DNA from: Clostridiaceae bacterium
Lineage (GTDB): Bacteria > Bacillota > Clostridia > Oscillospirales > QAMX01
DNA length: 14,296 nucleotides
Assembly (NCBI GenBank): GCA_016297585.1
Contig: JAEDGJ010000055.1
Coordinates: 1-14,296 of the forward strand
Direction: 5' to 3'
Shown: one piece after another, positions 14,242 through 14,296 of the stretch
Numbering within the stretch: the stretch's first letter is position 1
Layout of the letters: each line of letters opens with the position of its first letter
Notes under the pieces: generated by a model
What the model saw: only the letters and a program-made list of their open reading frames with translations
What the model was told of the DNA's origin: nothing
The model's database searches: none
Program-made: the position numbers and the translations under genes

Positions 14242-14296
14242 TGGCTGCGAAACTAGGATTCGAACCCAGACAAACTGATCCAGAGTCAGTCGTGCT
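14242..14296 (-). tRNA. tRNA-Gln (anticodon CTG), 5' part cut by window edge
   Basis: On the minus strand the last 55 bases show an anticodon arm with a 5-bp stem (ACTGA with TCAGT) and loop CTCTGGA, which gives anticodon CTG. After a 4-base variable loop comes a T arm with CTGGG and CCTAG around TTCGAAT, then the 3' acceptor strand TTTCGCA, discriminator G73 and an encoded CCA at 14244-14242. A at position 72 and G at 73 fit tRNA-Gln. The 5' acceptor strand and most of the D arm lie beyond the window. Confidence 0.88.

Overview
The window reads as a carbohydrate-uptake and sensing locus from a low-redundancy, fairly GC-rich member of the Firmicutes, most likely a gut-type Clostridia (Oscillospirales or a relative). 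This placement is inferred from several features: strong Shine-Dalgarno sites, sigma-A promoters that all have 17-bp spacers, lipoprotein-type binding proteins with Thr/Ala tethers, YesM/YesN-type two-component proteins, a sensor-kinase N-terminus of a clostridial style, and a tRNA-Gln with an encoded CCA. There are no mobile-element genes, no CRISPR array and no rRNA. No stretch longer than 300 bases lacks a gene; the longest gap is the divergent intergenic region at 4506-4767.

Left part, minus strand (1-4505): four signalling genes are packed head to tail. Reading leftwards they are a YesN-type response regulator with an AraC DNA-binding domain (4505-3045), a YesM-type sensor histidine kinase overlapping its end (3070-1199), an OmpR-type response regulator (1141-464), and the N-terminal part of a second membrane sensor kinase (467 to the window edge). 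The last two overlap by ATGA. The second pair also appears to have its own promoter, with an OmpR-type direct repeat just upstream.

Middle (4549-8624): a divergent region carries two back-to-back consensus promoters and several inverted repeats. It feeds the YesN/YesM genes on one side and an LplA/LplB/LplC-type ABC importer on the other. That importer is a large lipoprotein binding protein (4768-6588), two permeases (6710-7639, 7657-8559) and a terminator. By family precedent the YesMN pair senses a saccharide, directly or through the binding protein, and activates the importer.

Right part (8637-13219): an AraC regulator with a cupin-like sensor domain (8700-9608) has its own promoter. It is followed by a second importer module of the CUT1 (UgpB/MalF/MalG) type: binding protein (9758-11218), permeases (11350-12279, 12292-13140) and a terminator. 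Both importer modules have the same layout: binding protein, a gap of about 120-130 bases holding a long stem-loop, then two closely spaced permease genes. Neither has an ATPase gene or a glycoside hydrolase in the window, so a shared MsmX-type ATPase encoded elsewhere is the likely energiser.

Right edge (13227-14296): a small operon encodes an alpha/beta hydrolase and, through an ATGA overlap, a 55-residue Cys-rich protein. A bidirectional terminator separates it from a convergent tRNA-Gln(CTG) gene cut by the window edge.

Most of the window is ordinary for its kind. The points that deserve a second look are the cis-regulatory structures, the repeated stem-loops between binding-protein and permease genes, the matched Thr/Ala tethers and the Cys-rich small protein.
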